Positions 43,529 to 52,668 of a stretch of DNA of 64,000 bases are shown here, piece by piece; the first letter of the stretch is position 1; each line of letters starts with the position of its first letter. The stretch is taken from assembly GCA_934718785.1 (NCBI GenBank), contig CAKVAF010000001.1, positions 124,001 through 188,000 on the forward strand, read 5' to 3'. The position numbers and the translations under genes were made by a program. Origin of the DNA: an uncultured Campylobacter sp. GTDB taxonomy: Bacteria; Campylobacterota; Campylobacteria; Campylobacterales; Campylobacteraceae. Under the pieces are notes generated by a model. It was given only the letters and a program-made list of their open reading frames with translations, had not been told where the DNA came from and did not search any database.

Positions 43529-45325
43529 TTGAGAACACATTATAATACAGATTTGAGTCTTAAAAATGTGAAAGAAGAAGTAAGAGTTTGTGGCTGGGCT
43601 AATTCTTACCGCGATCATGGGGGCGTGATTTTTATTGATTTGCGTGATAAAAGTGGGCTGATTCAGCTAGTTTGTGATCCAAAAGATAGCTTAAAAGCTC
43701 ATCAAGTCGCCACACATGTCCGTAATGAATTTGTTTTAATCGCCAAAGGCAAGGTGCGCCCAAGGGGCGAGGGTTTAATCAATCCTAAGCTTAAAACAGG
43801 CGAGATTGAAATCGTCGTTGATGAGCTGATTATCGAAAATGAAAGCCTTACAACGCCTTTTATCATAGGCGATGAAAGCGTGAATGAAGAACTGCGCCTT
43901 AAATACCGCTATTTAGATTTAAGAAATGCTAAGCTTTTTGAAAATTTCGCCCTACGCTCAAAGGCTTGTATAGCCGCTAGAAACAGCCTTTCAAATTTAG
44001 GCTTTTTAGAGGTTGAAACGCCTATTTTAACAAAGGCTACACCAGAAGGCGCAAGGGATTATTTAGTGCCATCGCGTGTGCATTTAGGTGAGTTTTACGC
44101 TCTGCCACAAAGCCCACAGCTTTTTAAACAGCTTTTAATGTGTGCGGGGTTTGATCGTTATTTTCAAATCGCAAAATGCTTTAGAGATGAAGATTTAAGA
44201 GCCGATCGCCAGCCAGAATTTACGCAAATTGATGTGGAGATGAGTTTTGCAAGTGAAAATGAGGTGATAGAAGTGGCTGAAAAATGCTTGAAAGATATTT
44301 TCGCAGCTTGTGGCAGAGAGATTCAAACTCCTTTTAAAAGGATGAGCTATAACGAGGCTATGGAAAATTATGGAAGCGATAAGCCTGATTTGCGTTTTGA
44401 TTTGAAATTTGTGGATGTGCTTGACATTTTTGCGCGCTCAAATAATGAAATTTTTGCAAATATTGCTAAAGAAAGCAAGAAAAACCGCGTTAAAGCCCTG
44501 CGCGTGCCAAAGGGCGATAATATTTTTTCAAAAAGGCAAATGCAAGGCTTTGAAAGCTTTGTAAGAAGCTTTGGGGCTAAGGGGCTTGCTTTCATTCAGG
44601 TTAAAAGCATAGAAGAAACAAAGGGGCAGGATAATTGCGTTGAGACTTTAAATTTCTCTCTTAAGGGTCCTTTAGTGAAATTCTTTGACAAAAGCGATTT
44701 AGAAGAGCTTGTAAAACGTTGCGAGCTAGAGCTTGGCGATGTGGTGTTTTTTGGGGCTGGGGCTAAGAAAACTGTGCTTGATTATATGGGTCGTTTTCGC
44801 TTGTTCTTAGCTAATGAGATGAAAATTATTGATGAAAATGAGCTTAATTTCTTGTGGGTTGTGGATTTTCCTATGTTTGAGCAAAATGAGGATGGTAATT
44901 TTTCAGCTATGCACCATCCTTTTACTATGCCTAAAAATATCGATGAAAAAGACTTAGAAAATATAAGCTCCATCGCTTATGATGTCGTTTTAAACGGCGT
45001 TGAGCTAGGTGGTGGGAGTGTGAGAATTCACAAAAATGAAATTCAGCAAAAGGTCTTTAAGCTCTTAAATATCGATGAAAAAGAGCAAAAAGAAAAATTT
45101 GGCTTCTTGCTTGAAGCCTTAAGTTTTGGTGCGCCCCCGCACGCTGGCTTTGCGATAGGGCTTGATAGGCTTATAATGCTTTTAACAAACTCAAGCAGCA
45201 TTAGAGATGTCATTGCCTTTCCAAAAACACAAAAAGCGCAGTGCTTAATGACAGGAGCGCCAAGCGCGCCAAGCAACGAGGCGATGAAAGAATTAGGATT
45301 AAGATTAAGGGAGAGTGTAAAATGA
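43529..45325 (+). CDS. aspS: Aspartyl-tRNA synthetase
   Basis: 598-residue bacterial-type class II enzyme. OB-fold anticodon domain at the N-terminus, motif 2 [22 protein letters not shown] insertion domain, and motif 3 [15 protein letters not shown] start with AAAGG 8 bases upstream. In organisms relying on GatCAB this enzyme often also charges tRNA-Asn, which may apply here. Its TGA overlaps adk as ATGA. Heads the aspS-adk-ppa operon. Confidence 0.96.
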   Translation: MRTHYNTDLSLKNVKEEVRVCGWANSYRDHGGVIFIDLRDKSGLIQLVCDPKDSLKAHQVATHVRNEFVLIAKGKVRPRGEGLINPKLKTGEIEIVVDELIIENESLTTPFIIGDESVNEELRLKYRYLDLRNAKLFENFALRSKACIAARNSLSNLGFLEVETPILTKATPEGARDYLVPSRVHLGEFYALPQSPQLFKQLLMCAGFDRYFQIAKCFRDEDLRADRQPEFTQIDVEMSFASENEVIEVAEKCLKDIFAACGREIQTPFKRMSYNEAMENYGSDKPDLRFDLKFVDVLDIFARSNNEIFANIAKESKKNRVKALRVPKGDNIFSKRQMQGFESFVRSFGAKGLAFIQVKSIEETKGQDNCVETLNFSLKGPLVKFFDKSDLEELVKRCELELGDVVFFGAGAKKTVLDYMGRFRLFLANEMKIIDENELNFLWVVDFPMFEQNEDGNFSAMHHPFTMPKNIDEKDLENISSIAYDVVLNGVELGGGSVRIHKNEIQQKVFKLLNIDEKEQKEKFGFLLEALSFGAPPHAGFAIGLDRLIMLLTNSSSIRDVIAFPKTQKAQCLMTGAPSAPSNEAMKELGLRLRESVK

Positions 45326-45900
45326 AAGATTTGTTTTTAATCATAGGAGCACCGGGCAGTGGCAAAACTACAGATGCGAGCATTATCGCAAAAGATGATG
45401 AAAATATCACACATTATTCAACGGGCGATTTACTGCGCGAAGAAGTAGCGCGTGGTAGTGAGCTTGGAAATCTCATCGATAGCTTTATTTCTAAGGGAAA
45501 TTTAGTGCCTTTAAATGTGGTCGTTGATACCATAGCAAAGGCGATTGAGGCTGCTCCTACAAATACGGTTATTGTTGATGGCTATCCAAGAAGCGTAGAG
45601 CAAATGAATGAATTTGATAAGGTGCTGAGCAATTTCAAAGACATTAAGCTTAGAGGCGTCATTGAAGTTAAGGTCAGCGAGCAAACAGCGAAGGATAGGG
45701 TGCTAGGGCGCAATAGAGGCGATGATGATAATGAAGAAGTGTTTAAAAATAGAATGAAAGTTTATTTAGAGCCGCTTGAGCATATTTTGAAATTTTATAA
45801 AGACAAGGCTTTGCATTATGTAATAGACGGAGAACGCGGCATTGAAGAAATTGTAGCGGATATGAAAAGCTTGATTTCAAAAATTAAAAACAAAGGATAA
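45322..45900 (+). CDS. adk: Adenylate kinase
   Basis: 192 residues from ATG 45322, which overlaps the aspS stop (ATGA). An in-frame upstream start at 45241 would lie inside aspS and is rejected. P-loop [16 protein letters not shown], nucleoside-binding [11 protein letters not shown] and [10 protein letters not shown], lid with [10 protein letters not shown]. It interconverts ATP, AMP and ADP. Short-lid bacterial form lacking the zinc-type lid insertion. Confidence 0.96.
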   Translation: MKDLFLIIGAPGSGKTTDASIIAKDDENITHYSTGDLLREEVARGSELGNLIDSFISKGNLVPLNVVVDTIAKAIEAAPTNTVIVDGYPRSVEQMNEFDKVLSNFKDIKLRGVIEVKVSEQTAKDRVLGRNRGDDDNEEVFKNRMKVYLEPLEHILKFYKDKALHYVIDGERGIEEIVADMKSLISKIKNKG

Positions 45901-45903
45901 AAA

Positions 45904-46425
45904 ATGGATTTAAGCAAAATCAAAGTGGGCGAAGTGCCAAATAAAATCAACGCGGTCATTGAAATTCCTTATGGCTCAAGTGTGAAATATGAAATTGACA
46001 AAGAAAGCGGTGCGGTGTATGTGGATAGGGTGATGGCGAGTGCTGTTTATTATCCTGCAAATTATGGCTTTATTGCTAATACTTTAGCAGATGATGGCGA
46101 TCCTGTGGATATTTTGGTTTTAAATGAATATCCTATTCAAGCTGGGGCTGTGATACCGTGTCGCTTAATCGGCGTTTTGATAATGGAGGATGAAAGCGGA
46201 ATGGATGAAAAGCTTTTGGCTGTGCCTACAAGCAAGGTCGATGCTAGCTTTAATGAGATTAAAAGCCTTGCTGATGTGCCTGCTGCAAGTTTAGCTAAGA
46301 TTAAAAATTTCTTTGAAACTTACAAAATGCTAGAGCCTAATAAATGGGTAAAGGTGCAAGATTTCAAAGATATCGACGCCGCGGTGCAAATTTTAGAAAG
46401 AGCCATTAAAAATTATAAGGCTTAA
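45904..46425 (+). CDS. ppa: Inorganic pyrophosphatase
   Basis: 173 residues, family I soluble enzyme. EIPYGSSVKYEIDKESGAV, YPANYGFIANTLADDGDPVDI (metal-binding Asp cluster DDGDPVDIL) and KIKNFFETYK are all present. It drives biosynthetic reactions by hydrolysing pyrophosphate. Three bases after adk, last gene of the operon; its terminator is at 46424-46473. Confidence 0.97.
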   Translation: MDLSKIKVGEVPNKINAVIEIPYGSSVKYEIDKESGAVYVDRVMASAVYYPANYGFIANTLADDGDPVDILVLNEYPIQAGAVIPCRLIGVLIMEDESGMDEKLLAVPTSKVDASFNEIKSLADVPAASLAKIKNFFETYKMLEPNKWVKVQDFKDIDAAVQILERAIKNYKA

Positions 46426-46473
46426 CTAGCAAATTTTTAAGCCTAAGTAGCTTTTAAAATTTGCTAGTTTTTA
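46424..46473 (+). terminator. aspS-adk-ppa operon terminator
   Basis: AACTAGCAAATTTT (46424-46437) pairs perfectly with AAAATTTGCTAGTT (46456-46469). AAGC/GCTT continues the stem inside, and TTTTT follows. Confidence 0.8.
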
Positions 46474-46485
46474 TAAAGGCTTGAT

Positions 46486-46989
46486 TTGAAAACGATTTAT
46501 TTAGGGGCGGGCTGTTTTTGGTGCTCGCAGGCTGTGTATGAGCGTTTAAAAGGCGTTGATAGTGAAGTTGGCTACATCGGCACAAATGAAAACGCCAGCT
46601 ATGAAAGCGTTTGCGCGGGCGATGGCAGTGTCGAAGTCGTGCGCCTTGATTTTGATGAAAAGCAAACAAGCCTTGAAAAAATCCTTGAAATTTTTTTAAA
46701 AATTCACGATCCCACAAGTTTTAATAAACAAGGCGCAGATATCGGCGTGCAGTATGCAAGCGGGATTTTTTACAAAGATGAAAAAGATTTTGAGTTTATT
46801 AAGGATTTTTTAAAAAAGGCGCAAAAAGACTTTGAAAAGGCTTTTACAACAAGAGTAGAAAAGCTAGAAAAACCCCTAATCTACACCCGCGCTGAAGAAT
46901 ACCACCAGCACTTTTTTGATAAAAATCCCACGCAAGGCTACTGCCTAGCGACTATCCCACCAAAGCTTAAAAAAGCGGGCTTGATTTAA
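46486..46989 (+). CDS. msrA: Peptide methionine-(S)-S-oxide reductase MsrA
   Basis: 167 residues. Catalytic GAGCFWCSQAVYE (C10 nucleophile, C13 second Cys), DPTSFNKQGADIGVQY and EYHQHFFDKNP are family hallmarks. TTG start with AAAGG 6 bases upstream. Complements MsrB at 33 kb in repairing oxidised methionine. Its own ribosome site follows the ppa terminator closely. Confidence 0.95.
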   Translation: MKTIYLGAGCFWCSQAVYERLKGVDSEVGYIGTNENASYESVCAGDGSVEVVRLDFDEKQTSLEKILEIFLKIHDPTSFNKQGADIGVQYASGIFYKDEKDFEFIKDFLKKAQKDFEKAFTTRVEKLEKPLIYTRAEEYHQHFFDKNPTQGYCLATIPPKLKKAGLI

Positions 46990-47014
46990 ATTTTTTTATT
47001 ATTTAAATTTATTC

Positions 47015-48247
47015 TTAGTCTTTTAAAAACTCAAGTGCCATCATCGCTTCGCCTTGCATAAGCACTTTAAGCTCTTTATCATCAAAGCAAAATTTGGGAT
47101 TGTGATGAAGCACAGGATTTTTCATATCCTTTGAAATGCCCACAAATACATAAGCACCCATTTTTTCACGCGTTAAAAAGGCAAAATCCTCAGCACCCAT
47201 ATCAGGCTTTGCTTCTTTGATGATATTTTCTTCTCCTAGCACCTTAGCAAAGGCTTTTCTAGCGATTAAAGCCACGTTTTTATCGTTAATTAAAGGCGGA
47301 TATTCTCTTTTATAATCAAGTTTAAACTCACCGCCAAACTCAGCACAAACAGCCTTTGCTACCCTTGATATTTCATTTTGTAACAATTTTTGCGTTTCAT
47401 CATTTAAAAAACGCACAGTACCTTTTAAAAAGGCTTTTTCAGGGATTACATTGTAAGTTTCGCCCGCTTTAATGCTACCTATGGTAACAACTCCTGCTTG
47501 AGAGGGCGCAAGCTTCCTTGAAATAATGCTTTGCACATTATCAATAAAGCGCGCAGCCATTAAAACAGGATCAATCGCAGTGTGAGGATGGGCTCCGTGT
47601 CCGCCCCTGCCTATAAATTGCAAATCAAACACATCAACACCAGCCATCATCTCGCCAACCACGATTTGAGCGTGATTTTGCTCCACCGCACCCCACAAAT
47701 GACAGCCAAAAACGCCGTCTACATTAGGATTTTCTAAAATTCCCGCTTCTATCATAGGCTTTGCCCCGCCAACGCCCTCTTCAGCAGGCTGAAACATAAA
47801 TTTCACTACCCCACTAAACTCATCCTTAAGCGCGTTTAAAATCAAAGCCGTACCCACAAGCCCTGCACTGTGTCCATCGTGTCCGCAAGCGTGCATTTTG
47901 CCAGCGATTTTTGAAGCAAAAGCCAAATTTGTCTCTTCTTGCACGGGCAGTGCGTCCATATCAGCGCGCAAAAGCACGCATTTGCTTGCTGTTTTTAAGC
48001 TCTCATTTATTTGCGCCGCAGTTTTTAAATTACCCTCATCTTTTAAACGCCCCTCAATCACAGCTAAAATCCCCGTTTTTGCTATGCCTTTTTGATAAGT
48101 TATATTATATTTATCAAACACAGAACAAATTAAATTTGCTGTGTTTTCTTCTTCAAATTCTAGCTCAGGATGAGCGTGAATTTGATGTCTTAGCTCGCAA
48201 ATTTCGCTGTAAAATTTCTCACTCAAAGCCTTGATTTTTTCTATCAT
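47015..48247 (-). CDS. M20D amidohydrolase (aminoacylase/hippurate hydrolase family)
   Basis: 410 residues. Metal ligands typical of M20D appear: LRADMDALPVQEET, MHACGHDGH, FQPAEEGVGGAKPM and GRGGHGAHPH; GAEDFAFL lies near the end. It hydrolyses N-acyl or N-aroyl amino acids. About 24 extra residues (GRLKDEGNLKTAAQINESLK and following) sit before LLRADMDA and make it longer than C. jejuni HipO (383). Whether it is true hippuricase cannot be decided. Starts 4 bases inside the end of ppk2 (ATGA). Confidence 0.88.
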   Translation of the reverse strand: MIEKIKALSEKFYSEICELRHQIHAHPELEFEEENTANLICSVFDKYNITYQKGIAKTGILAVIEGRLKDEGNLKTAAQINESLKTASKCVLLRADMDALPVQEETNLAFASKIAGKMHACGHDGHSAGLVGTALILNALKDEFSGVVKFMFQPAEEGVGGAKPMIEAGILENPNVDGVFGCHLWGAVEQNHAQIVVGEMMAGVDVFDLQFIGRGGHGAHPHTAIDPVLMAARFIDNVQSIISRKLAPSQAGVVTIGSIKAGETYNVIPEKAFLKGTVRFLNDETQKLLQNEISRVAKAVCAEFGGEFKLDYKREYPPLINDKNVALIARKAFAKVLGEENIIKEAKPDMGAEDFAFLTREKMGAYVFVGISKDMKNPVLHHNPKFCFDDKELKVLMQGEAMMALEFLKD

Positions 48248-49230
48248 TTTGCATCCAAACTTTGAAACTTCTCATCACTTTTTTGTAAATTCGCTTCCAT
48301 TTTGCGAATTTCTTGCTCGCCGTTTCGCACTAATTTTTCATCAGGGGCTTTGATATTCTTGCTTTTATTAGGGTATTCAACCTTGCTTAAAATGAAGCGA
48401 AAGACATTTAAGCGTGCCTTTTTTTTATTATCTGAGCTTATAATAGTCCATGGGCATTCATTTGTGTTTGAAGCAAGGAGCATAGAGTATTTAGCTAGGG
48501 TGTATTTATCCCAAAATTCTTGTGATTTTTGATCCACAGGCGAGAGTTTATACTGCTTTAAAGGATCGTTTTTGCGGCTTTCAAAGCGCCTTTTTTGCTC
48601 GTCCTTAGATACAGAAAAATAAAATTTAAAAAGCAAAATTCCGCTGTATTTAAGCATACTTTCAAAAAGTGGTACTTCTCTTAAAAAATGCTTATGCTCA
48701 TCAGGCGTGCAAAAGCCCATCACAGGCTCAACGCCCGCTCTATTATACCACGAGCGATCAAAAATGACGATTTCACCGCCTGCTGGAAGGTGTGAGACAT
48801 AGCGCTGAAAATACCACTGCGTGCGCTCGACTTCACTTGGCTTTTCAAGCGCGACCACACGACACCCTCTAGGATTTAAATGCTCAGTCAGTCTTTTTAT
48901 AGCCCCGCCCTTGCCTGCTGCATCGCGGCCCTCTGTGATGATTAAAATCTTAAGTCCCTTTTCTTTGACGAAATTTTGAAATTTCAAAAGCTCGATTTGC
49001 AACTTTTCAAGCTCTTTTTCATACTCAATGGTGGATTTTTTGACCTTGACATCGACATAGCTGGAGTTTTTATCTGCTTTTTGAAAGATTTTATCGTTTT
49101 TAGGAGCATTTTTTGCAGACGTTTTAACGCTTTTAACCTCGCTTTTTTTAGTCCTTTGAGGCTTTAAATCCTCGATTTTAAACTCTTTTAATTCGCTAAG
49201 TTCTTTAGAAGTGCTTTTATTTTTTTTCAT
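48244..49230 (-). CDS. ppk2: Polyphosphate kinase 2
   Basis: 328 residues. Walker A TEGRDAAGKGGAIKRL, then ALEKPSEVERTQWYFQRYV and Walker B/lid FDRSWYNRAGVEPVMGFC. The PPK2 class uses polyphosphate to make GTP or ATP. A lysine-rich N-terminal extension (residues 1-60) precedes the kinase core. Coupled to the M20 gene by ATGA overlap. Divergent from dsbD. Confidence 0.93.
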   Translation of the reverse strand: MKKNKSTSKELSELKEFKIEDLKPQRTKKSEVKSVKTSAKNAPKNDKIFQKADKNSSYVDVKVKKSTIEYEKELEKLQIELLKFQNFVKEKGLKILIITEGRDAAGKGGAIKRLTEHLNPRGCRVVALEKPSEVERTQWYFQRYVSHLPAGGEIVIFDRSWYNRAGVEPVMGFCTPDEHKHFLREVPLFESMLKYSGILLFKFYFSVSKDEQKRRFESRKNDPLKQYKLSPVDQKSQEFWDKYTLAKYSMLLASNTNECPWTIISSDNKKKARLNVFRFILSKVEYPNKSKNIKAPDEKLVRNGEQEIRKMEANLQKSDEKFQSLDAK

Positions 49231-49278
49231 CTTTATTTAGCCTTTTTTTAAATTTGTCATAAATTTACCATAAAACTT

Positions 49279-49284
49279 TATAAT
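49279..49284 (+). promoter_or_regulatory. Candidate -10 box of dsbD
   Basis: TATAAT 30 bases before the TTG start of dsbD at 49315. Confidence 0.5.
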
Positions 49285-49314
49285 AATAGCTTAAATTTAA
49301 GCTTTGGAGTTATT

Positions 49315-51054
49315 TTGCGTTTTATTTTGGCGATTTTTTTGCTTTTAAATCTTTGCTTTGGCGCTATTTTAAGCGTGAATGACGCGTTTAAACTCACGCA
49401 AGGACAAGATAATAGCGGCGTTTTTGTGCAAATTGATTTAGGCAATGAAATTTTTCTTTACAAAAAAGAACTTCAAGTGCTTTTAAATGGCAAAAATGTT
49501 ACAAATTTACTCAACTTACCCCAAGCTAAAAATATCAACGGCGAAGAGCGCTTTTATCAAAGTCTAAGGCTTCATTTTAGCACTTATATGCTAAGCAAAG
49601 AACTAGCCCAGCTTCAAAGCCCAGCTAGCCTTGTTTTAAGTTATCAGGGCTGTTCTAATGCGGGCTTTTGCTATAGACCTTTAAAGGCTATTTTTAAGCT
49701 CGAAAATGTGCAAAATCACTTTCAAATCACGCCTTTAAGTATCAACAGCACGAAAGAAACAAGCGCGCTTTCAAAGGAATTTAAAAGCGAGTTTAAAAAT
49801 GATGATTTAAGTGCTGAGTTTAACAAAGGCTTTTTTCTCACACTTTTAAGCTTCTTTATTTATGGGCTTTTGCTCTCTCTTACGCCTTGCACACTGCCTA
49901 TGATACCGATTTTATCAAGTCTCATCATCACAAAGGGCGGGCAAAGTGCTTCAAAGGCTTATAATGTCTTTCTTTGCTTCATTTTCGTGCTTTTTATGTC
50001 CCTTGCTTACGCGCTTGCGGGGCTTTTTTCAGCCTTTCTTGGAGCTAGCGTTCAAATCTTTTTACAAAAACCAGCTGTTTTGATAGGCTTTGCGCTCATT
50101 TTCGTGCTTTTAGCCCTGAGTTGTTTTGGCGTTTTTAGCTTTAAAATGCCCTTTCAAAATGCCTTAAATAAGCTAAATTTCAAAGGAAGTGGCATTTTAA
50201 TCATCCCTATTATGGGCTTTTTATCCGCTCTTATCGTAGGTCCTTGCACGGCTGCACCTTTAGCAGCAGCGCTTTTGTATATAGCAAATAGCGCTGATGT
50301 AGTGCTTGGAGCAAGTGCGCTTTTTGTTTTAAGTCTAGGAATGGGCGCGCCGCTACTTTTAATTGGGCTTGGCATAGGCTTTTTAAAGCAAGGCGCTTGG
50401 ATGAAAAAGGTCAATTTCATCTTTGCCTTTTTGCTACTTAGCGTGGCGATTTATTTTATCTCGCGTCTTTTGCCAGAAGCTTTCAAGCTCGTTAGTTACG
50501 GCGTTTTGGGCGTGTTTTTTGTAAGCTTTCTAGGACTTTTTGAAAGTTTAAATTCAGCTCAAAATATCAATGTAACGCGCTTTAAAAAAGCCCTTTTAAC
50601 CTTAATCTTAGCTTATTCTTTAGCTCTTTTTTTGGGTGGGCTTTTTGGAGGCAAAGAGCTTTTAAATCCTTTAAATTTAAGCATTTCAAGCAATTTAGGC
50701 AAGAGTGAAAGCACGCTTTTTTTTAAAGAAATCAAAAATCTAAAAGACTTAAAAGCTGAGATTAAAAATTCACAAAAGCCCATAATGCTTGAATTTACAG
50801 CCGCTTGGTGTGTTAATTGCAAGGTTTTAGAAGAAAGCGTTTTTAAAGATGAGTGCGTGCTAGAGCGTTTGAAAGATTTTAATTTATTGCGCGCTGATAT
50901 TACCAAAGGCAGCGACAAAGAGCTTGAAATCATAAAAGAATTTCAAGCCTTTGCGCCCCCTGTGCTGCTCTTTTTTGATAAAGGGGGGCAGGTTTTGCGC
51001 ATTGATGGGCTTATTAGCGCGCAAGAGTTTTTAACAAAAATAAATAAAATTTAA
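49315..51054 (+). CDS. dsbD: Thiol:disulfide interchange protein DsbD
   Basis: 579 residues. Signal peptide, N-terminal alpha domain with CSNAGFCYRP, eight membrane segments including SLTPCTLPMIPILSS and VGPCTAAPLAAAL (the paired Cys that carry electrons), and a C-terminal thioredoxin domain with AAWCVNCK. It moves reducing power from cytoplasm to periplasm, supporting cytochrome c maturation. TTG start, GGAG upstream. A weak conserved-loop hairpin follows at 51087. Confidence 0.94.
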   Translation: MRFILAIFLLLNLCFGAILSVNDAFKLTQGQDNSGVFVQIDLGNEIFLYKKELQVLLNGKNVTNLLNLPQAKNINGEERFYQSLRLHFSTYMLSKELAQLQSPASLVLSYQGCSNAGFCYRPLKAIFKLENVQNHFQITPLSINSTKETSALSKEFKSEFKNDDLSAEFNKGFFLTLLSFFIYGLLLSLTPCTLPMIPILSSLIITKGGQSASKAYNVFLCFIFVLFMSLAYALAGLFSAFLGASVQIFLQKPAVLIGFALIFVLLALSCFGVFSFKMPFQNALNKLNFKGSGILIIPIMGFLSALIVGPCTAAPLAAALLYIANSADVVLGASALFVLSLGMGAPLLLIGLGIGFLKQGAWMKKVNFIFAFLLLSVAIYFISRLLPEAFKLVSYGVLGVFFVSFLGLFESLNSAQNINVTRFKKALLTLILAYSLALFLGGLFGGKELLNPLNLSISSNLGKSESTLFFKEIKNLKDLKAEIKNSQKPIMLEFTAAWCVNCKVLEESVFKDECVLERLKDFNLLRADITKGSDKELEIIKEFQAFAPPVLLFFDKGGQVLRIDGLISAQEFLTKINKI

Positions 51055-51086
51055 AGTGCTAAATGAATAAGAATTTAAGCACTTTC

Positions 51087-51107
51087 AAATCCCGCGCCTT
51101 AGAATTT
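51087..51107 (+). terminator. dsbD 3' hairpin, weak conserved-loop type
   Basis: AAATCCCGCGCC then TTAGAATTT, 32 bases after the stop. AAAT/ATTT arms with a CCCGCGCC loop resemble the other gene-end hairpins in this window. Confidence 0.35.
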
Positions 51108-51149
51108 AAATCAATATGATAAATCAAGCATCTTATTTATAGATATTTA

Positions 51150-51178
51150 TTGATTTTATTTGCTGAATATGCTAGAAT
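51150..51178 (+). promoter_or_regulatory. Candidate promoter of toxin-antitoxin pair
   Basis: TTGATT (51150-51155) and TAGAAT (51173-51178) with 17-base spacing, 34 bases before the antitoxin ATG. Confidence 0.5.
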
Positions 51179-51212
51179 GTTTTTCTAAAATTATAAGTAA
51201 AAAGGTTGTTTT

Positions 51213-51440
51213 ATGAGAGTATCAATTAATATTGAAAATGCTGATACAAGTATTATCAACGCAATAAAAGCCATACTCAAAACACGTTCAACAATCAACT
51301 TTACAATTCAACAAGAAAAGAAAAAGAAAATTACGCCAAGCAAAAGGCTTTTAAAGGCGATAAAAGAAGTTGAAAACGGCGAAGTTGTCTCTTTTTCTAA
51401 CTATAATGAAGCAATGAAATATTTAAATGCTAACGATTAA
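51213..51440 (+). CDS. Antitoxin of type II TA pair
   Basis: 75 residues. The N-terminal strand-helix MRVSINIENADTSIINAIKA is followed by a basic region and a C-terminal segment SNYNEAMKYLNAND that would wrap the toxin. Such antitoxins repress their own promoter. The last 14 bases overlap the toxin gene. Role inferred from the partner. Confidence 0.75.
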   Translation: MRVSINIENADTSIINAIKAILKTRSTINFTIQQEKKKKITPSKRLLKAIKEVENGEVVSFSNYNEAMKYLNAND

Positions 51441-51696
51441 ATTTGCCAAATCGTTTAAAAAATCTTACAAAAAACTATCCCAAAAAGAACAAGATATATT
51501 TGCAGAAGTATCCAAAAAGCTTGCAAATAATGAATTATTAGACAAAAAATATAAAGACCACGCCCTAACAGGCAATTTTCAAGGATACAGAGAATGCCAC
51601 TTAAAGCCTGATTTATTACTGATTTATAAAAAACTAGAAGCTGAATTGATACTTTATTGTGTGGATATTGGCTCTCATAGCGAATTTGGGTTATAG
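51427..51696 (+). CDS. YafQ/RelE-family mRNA interferase toxin
   Basis: 89 residues. AKSFKKSYKKLSQKEQDIF, NELLDKKYKDHALTGNFQGY and RECHLKPDLLLIYK match the YafQ subgroup of RelE toxins, which cut mRNA in the ribosome A site. The His/Asp catalytic positions (CHLKPD) and a late SHSEF are present. Overlaps its antitoxin. Looks intact. Confidence 0.88.
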   Translation: MLTIKFAKSFKKSYKKLSQKEQDIFAEVSKKLANNELLDKKYKDHALTGNFQGYRECHLKPDLLLIYKKLEAELILYCVDIGSHSEFGL

Positions 51697-51856
51697 ATAC
51701 TCAAGCATAAAAGTTATCTTTATTACTCTTTATAGATTTATTTTCCACTATTCTTAAGTCTAAATATAAAATGAGAAAGAGTATTAAATTGATTTAAAAT
51801 TTAAATTTCTATGTGTTAATTTAAATTTTTCTCAAATTTCATTTTTTAAAGCATTT

Positions 51857-52426
51857 TTGCTATACTTTTATTTTAAATTTATTTTAAAAAGCATTTATAT
51901 TTCTTTTGCACTAGCTGCTTTTGCTTATATATTTTTATTTTTAACTGGATTTTTGGGATTTTTTATTCTCAAATTACTCGCTTTTGCAGTGATGATAAAG
52001 GTTTTGCTAGATATTAATAAATTATGCGCTGAGTCGCCCCTTTTATCCTTTATCATCTATCAGCTTAGTTTTATGGTAGGTTTATCCTTAATCACAGTAA
52101 CATTCTTGCTGAGACTTTTAGCAAATTTCTTTGGCGGTGGATTTGATGATTTAGGATTTCTCTCACCTATAGCTTTTTTATTACTTGCTCTGTCTTTTGT
52201 GGCTATGTGTATTTATTATAAAACATTAAAAGACATTAGCAATGAAGCGATATTTTGGATTGTGCTTTTGCTCAATGCGGCTGCAATTTTTATTATCATA
52301 GCACAAGGTCTAGATGAAAAAACCATTTTAATTCTTCAAGGATTAGGCATTGTCGCCTTTTTTGTGGAGCTTTATGCGTGGAGCAAGGTTGAAGAATTTG
52401 TTACATATGATGATGAAGATGAGTGA
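51857..52426 (+). CDS. Integral membrane protein, hypothetical
   Basis: 189 residues with five or six hydrophobic segments and an acidic C-terminus (EEFVTYDDEDE). The TTG start at 51857 is the first in frame, with no strong ribosome site before it, so the start is uncertain. No family recognised. Lies between the TA pair and the second GTCATTGCGAG repeat. Confidence 0.65.
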   Translation: MLYFYFKFILKSIYISFALAAFAYIFLFLTGFLGFFILKLLAFAVMIKVLLDINKLCAESPLLSFIIYQLSFMVGLSLITVTFLLRLLANFFGGGFDDLGFLSPIAFLLLALSFVAMCIYYKTLKDISNEAIFWIVLLLNAAAIFIIIAQGLDEKTILILQGLGIVAFFVELYAWSKVEEFVTYDDEDE

Positions 52427-52495
52427 TTGATTTTATAAATTGCCACGCAATGCCCTGCAATGACAAATTTTTAAGTTTTTTTGAAATTTAATTGT

Positions 52496-52650
52496 GTCAT
52501 TGCGAGCCGATGAAATCGGCGTGGCAATCTATAATTTTATTTTAGAAAAAATTTAAATCGCCAATTGAAAGTGTGGATTGCTTCGTCGCTTCGCTTCTCG
52601 CAATGACGAAATATAGACTACTTCGTTTGTGCCCAGTAATGACAGAATTT
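52496..52650. repeat. Composite GTCATTGCGAG repeat, copy 2
   Basis: GTCATTGCGAG (from 52496) pairs with CTCGCAATGAC (to 52607), with GGCAATCTAT/GTGGATTGC inside. The tail CTTCGTTTGTGCCCAGTAAT then GACAG parallels copy 1 at 36286-36452. A partial unit (GCCACGCAATG...GCAATGACA) precedes it from about 52441. This fills most of the 242-base gap before kdsB. Confidence 0.75.
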
Positions 52651-52668
52651 TTTAAATTTCTTTAAATT

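Noticed and set aside
45241..45321. Extended adk N-terminus starting inside aspS
   Set aside because: The extra 27 residues are basic and unrelated to adenylate kinase. ATG 45322 gives the normal family start with ATGA coupling.
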